This document shows positions 61,089-64,000 of a stretch of DNA of 64,000 bases, piece by piece. The notes beneath the pieces are model-generated. The model saw only the letters and a program-made list of their open reading frames with translations. It searched no databases and was not told the origin of the DNA. Within the stretch, counting starts at the first letter, position 1; each line of letters opens with the position of its first letter. Made by a program: the position numbers and the translations under genes. The stretch is from Lateolabrax maculatus (Eukaryota; Chordata; Actinopteri; Acropomatiformes; Lateolabracidae): the NCBI GenBank assembly GCA_031216445.1, contig CM062219.1, positions 15,661,001 to 15,725,000 on the forward strand. Reading direction: 5' to 3'.

Positions 61089-62716
61089 CTGGAGTAAGAC
61101 AACATGTGGTCAGCATGATAAATATATGCACAAATTCATGCTTGAAATACACAAATGTATGTAAGAGATGCTGAAGGACTGTTAAGGTGCCAGAGAAAGA
61201 ACAAGTTAGTTAGAAGTTGAAAGTGTGTGAGTTATTACTGTGCGCGAGAGAGGATGAGGGGAAGAAATCCCCCACTGATAATATCACAAATCATTTATTG
61301 TTATTTTTATTATGTGCTTACTTTCTTTTTTAACTGTTTTCATTATTCTTTGTGTGCTGACAATATTTCATGCATCTAGTCAAAAGCCAACATATACTTG
61401 AAATATGTTATCTTATATGAAAAAGACATATTGATATCAATGGGCTGGTAAATCCATAAATGGCCATTTAGAAGATTTTCCTTAAAATAGATGAGAATGA
61501 GTTGAGCTCAGTGTTTTATTGAGTTCACGACTCCGGAAGCTTGGAGCAAGTCACCAGGGAATTTAATGTATTCTTTAGTATTTCAGTAAAAGTCCAAATA
61601 AAGGTACTCTCATAGAGACTGAATTTTCTTTTGAGGTGGGGATCTCCCAACCCACATATGTGGATCTCCTCCACAACAGTTAAAGCCATGCCATGCCACA
61701 CTCTTTCCATTTCTTAAAGCACACTAGTTTGGGCTCCTTGGCGGGCATCACATGGAAACTCTATCCTTCAATAAAACAACCAGCTACCATTTATTCTCAT
61801 TTGGTCATTCATCATGTCAGAGGAAAATTACACCCAGTGCTGAGTAATATGAGGCTGTCTGGTGGGCTGGCAAGCTTTTATAAAGTCTATGCACTAAACA
61901 GCCCAGGCAGCACTGCTCACACTACTCCATAATTTAACTATTGACAGTGTTTTCCACTTCCACACACATGCGCGCACACACACACACACACATACACATA
62001 AACATACAGTATACTTTATATTTATATACTGTATATATTTATACATTTACACTAGCTTTTTACACACACATTTACACAAAAAGTAGCTTTAGGTAGGAAA
62101 AATCAGGTTTTGTCCCAACACTCAATCTGACATATTTGGTATCTTTGGAACAAAGTGAGTAATGTTAGTAATGAATGGAGCACCAGCCTCTTAGTGAGGC
62201 TCTGGTCGTACATGTTTTAGGCTCAGCAGCGATCTCAGGGACAGAGCGGCTAAGGTAAGATGAGCTTTACTGCTCTGGTCTCCAGTCAGTCAGCGAAGGC
62301 AAACAAGCCCATAAGGGAGCAGGCAAAACCCGGAAACAGGCAGGCAAACAAAAAAGAAGTAGGTACTGGATGGTCGTTATAGGAGGGACTAAAAAAGGGA
62401 ATGAGGAGCAGATGAGCAGGTGTGTGTGGAAAGGTGGGAACACACTGGGAATGCCTGGTTTGTAAAGTCCCATAAAAGGCAGGAGTCAGGGGGAGGTGAG
62501 AACGTCTGAGCCTGAAGGGACAGAACCTAAAGGAATAACTGCTCATGTTGGTAGTCAATTAAATCATTTAAATTCCAATTATCTAAATTAATCAATTCAT
62601 ACATTTGCTTATGTATATAGGTTAATTCATTGAGTATAACTTACCTCTGAATTCCAATGGCATACTCCAACAGAAAGCACAAAACATGAGAGGTAATGCT
62701 GGTCCCACAACTTATA
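61089..62716. other. Gap between the astacin remnant and the next gene
   Basis: AT-rich, with a CA run at 61967-61992 and a long run of ordinary sequence. The expected signal/propeptide exon of the astacin was looked for on the minus strand and not found. A donor-like site near 62640 follows a short hydrophobic frame without an ATG; too weak to call. Confidence 0.5.
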
Positions 62717-62722
62717 TTTATT
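62717..62722 (-). terminator. Poly(A) signal for the gene at the right edge
   Basis: Complement of TTTATT, giving AATAAA about 350 bases after the stop of the minus-strand gene at 63071. Confidence 0.5.
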
Positions 62723-63070
62723 AATGAATAGACAACACTGATATACAGTTATTTACAGCAGCATCACACAATTTTATCTGGAACTTATTTTAGAGACTCA
62801 AAAAATGTAGCATAAAAATCATGTGCAAAATGATATAAGTGTTTGTAAGACTTGAAAAGTTCCATATATTTTGTTACTTCTTGGTTGTTTCTCTGTGCTC
62901 TGTAGTGGTCATGTGATATTTCCCACCTTTGTGTTTTACATCCAAACTTTTATATCTTTAACTTTATAGAGTTAGAGAAATACAGCGTTCTCCACCGCCA
63001 CTTTTTCATCCTCAAAGGAAGTGCTGCGATGAATGATTGATCCTGTGTTAGTGACTCAGGTCAGCAGTCG

Positions 63071-63149
63071 TCAGACGCTGGTCTCAATGTGAGGCGACGT
63101 CTGACAGTGCAGCATATGGGACAGGAGTCTATGCTGCTGGTGGTACCTG

Positions 63150-63203
<54 letters not shown>

Positions 63204-64000
63204 ACACCATGGGTGAGCAGCAAATCAATTAAAGGTAATTTAAGATATCAGCACCATCACCTGCTGTAGAAGTGTTACCACAATGATTTTGTTTTCATAT
63301 GTATACTGTGTGCACATCTGTTAAAAAGCTGCAAAAGAGAATGAAGTCATGCATAAGAAATAAGATGATCGGATCCTTTAGGAAGTATTTAAGTGTACAA
63401 CATCATATACTGACTTGCCAATGACCCTTTGTATCTCTCTGTGCTCCTCCTCTCTGAGTTTCAGCAGAACCTGCTCCAGGATAGGCAGCTCCAAGTTCAG
63501 ATACTGAGCTACCTGAGAGGAGAGGAGAGGAGGGATGATTTAATTCTCCATTTTATTCTTTGCTATTGCAATAACTTGGAGAAAAGGACAATCCTTATTC
63601 TTAATGTAAGCAAAATTAGGAAAATGCTATAACTCTCAAGTTGAATTACACAACTTTTAATACATCCACTGACTCTAAACAAACAGGAGACAAGCGGGTT
63701 AGCGTTTAAGGGGTACGTAACTAAAAGATAAGTACTTTTTAAATCTCCCAGTACCTATTAAATGAATCACATTACATGTGGCACTTAAACTTAGTTAAAT
63801 CTTTATGATAAACTTTAATATACCCTCTGTCTACTCTTTAATGACAGTTTTTCCTAACTTTTTGTCTTGTCTCGGTCTAGCTATGCTTGATACATCCAGT
63901 GTTTTGTCTGGATTTTTACTCTACGTCAGCTCCTCCGGGGCTCACTCACGTCATTGCTGACTTCCTCTTCATCCATGTCCATCAAAAAGATCCTCATGAT
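63071..64000 (-). CDS. C-terminal exons of an unidentified protein (partial)
   Basis: Three minus-strand exons join in phase: 64000-63950 (open to the right; MDMDEEEVSND, donor GTGAGT), 63512-63415 (VAQYLNLELPILEQVLLKLR, then EEEHREIQRVIGK, donor GTCAGT) and 63146-63071 (YHQQHRLLSHMLHC, then QTSPHIETSV, TGA at 63071-63073). The middle exon is amphipathic and helical in appearance. I do not recognise the protein. An alternative uses a GC donor four bases earlier (after 63419) and reads GTTSSIDSCPICC to a stop at 63061-63063; the GT form is preferred because its sites are canonical. The presence of a coding gene is fairly likely, the last exon's frame is less certain. Confidence 0.5.
63149..63199. 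repeat. CA microsatellite at the acceptor of the last exon
   Basis: A CA run of about 50 bases. On the transcript strand it is a GT run ending directly before the CCAG acceptor at 63147, where a pyrimidine tract would be expected. Confidence 0.9.

Noticed and set aside
63061..63146. CPICC motif as part of a RING finger
   Set aside because: It appears only if a GC donor is used; two close cysteine pairs without the rest of a RING are not enough.

Overview
The window reads as nuclear DNA of a ray-finned fish, most likely a percomorph teleost. Genes are split by introns with ordinary GT/AG sites. The background is AT-rich and full of CA/GT and GA microsatellites. Several interspersed repeats resemble families I remember from percomorph genomes (7.75-8.1, 12.8-13.15, 29.4-29.7 and 56.9-57.5 kb). 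Nothing prokaryotic, viral or CRISPR-like is visible.

Layout from left to right. 1-3.7 kb (+): last coding exon and 3' UTR of tmem267. 5.4-21.9 kb (-): an interleukin-11 receptor alpha gene (il11ra). Ten coding exons join without a frame break into a 397-residue type I membrane receptor: signal peptide, Ig domain, two cytokine-receptor FNIII domains with a WSEWT box, membrane segment and short tail. A 3' UTR exon probably follows. A splice acceptor lies directly before the ATG, so the promoter is farther upstream. The only CpG island, at 50.2-50.95 kb, is the best candidate, which makes 22-50 kb a giant first intron with no convincing gene.

50.9-55 kb holds retroposon debris and one doubtful coding-like terminal exon (+, 52.3-52.8 kb). 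55.0-58.9 kb (+): a complete four-exon secreted cystatin whose two main protease-binding loops are altered. 59.4-61.1 kb (-): a broken astacin-family metalloprotease gene, tail to tail with the cystatin. 62.7-64.0 kb (-): the C-terminal exons of a gene I do not recognise, running off the window.

The genes do not form a pathway. il11ra would act in gp130 cytokine signalling; the cystatin and the dead astacin are neighbours from protease-related families. I found no clear undescribed system. The items most worth a second look are the possible splice-generated soluble or alternative-tail forms of il11ra, the cystatin with altered inhibitory loops, the astacin pseudogene, and a set of very clean hairpins, the best being a 28-bp perfect stem at 46.5 kb. 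All exon joins were made by eye, and repeat names rest on memory.
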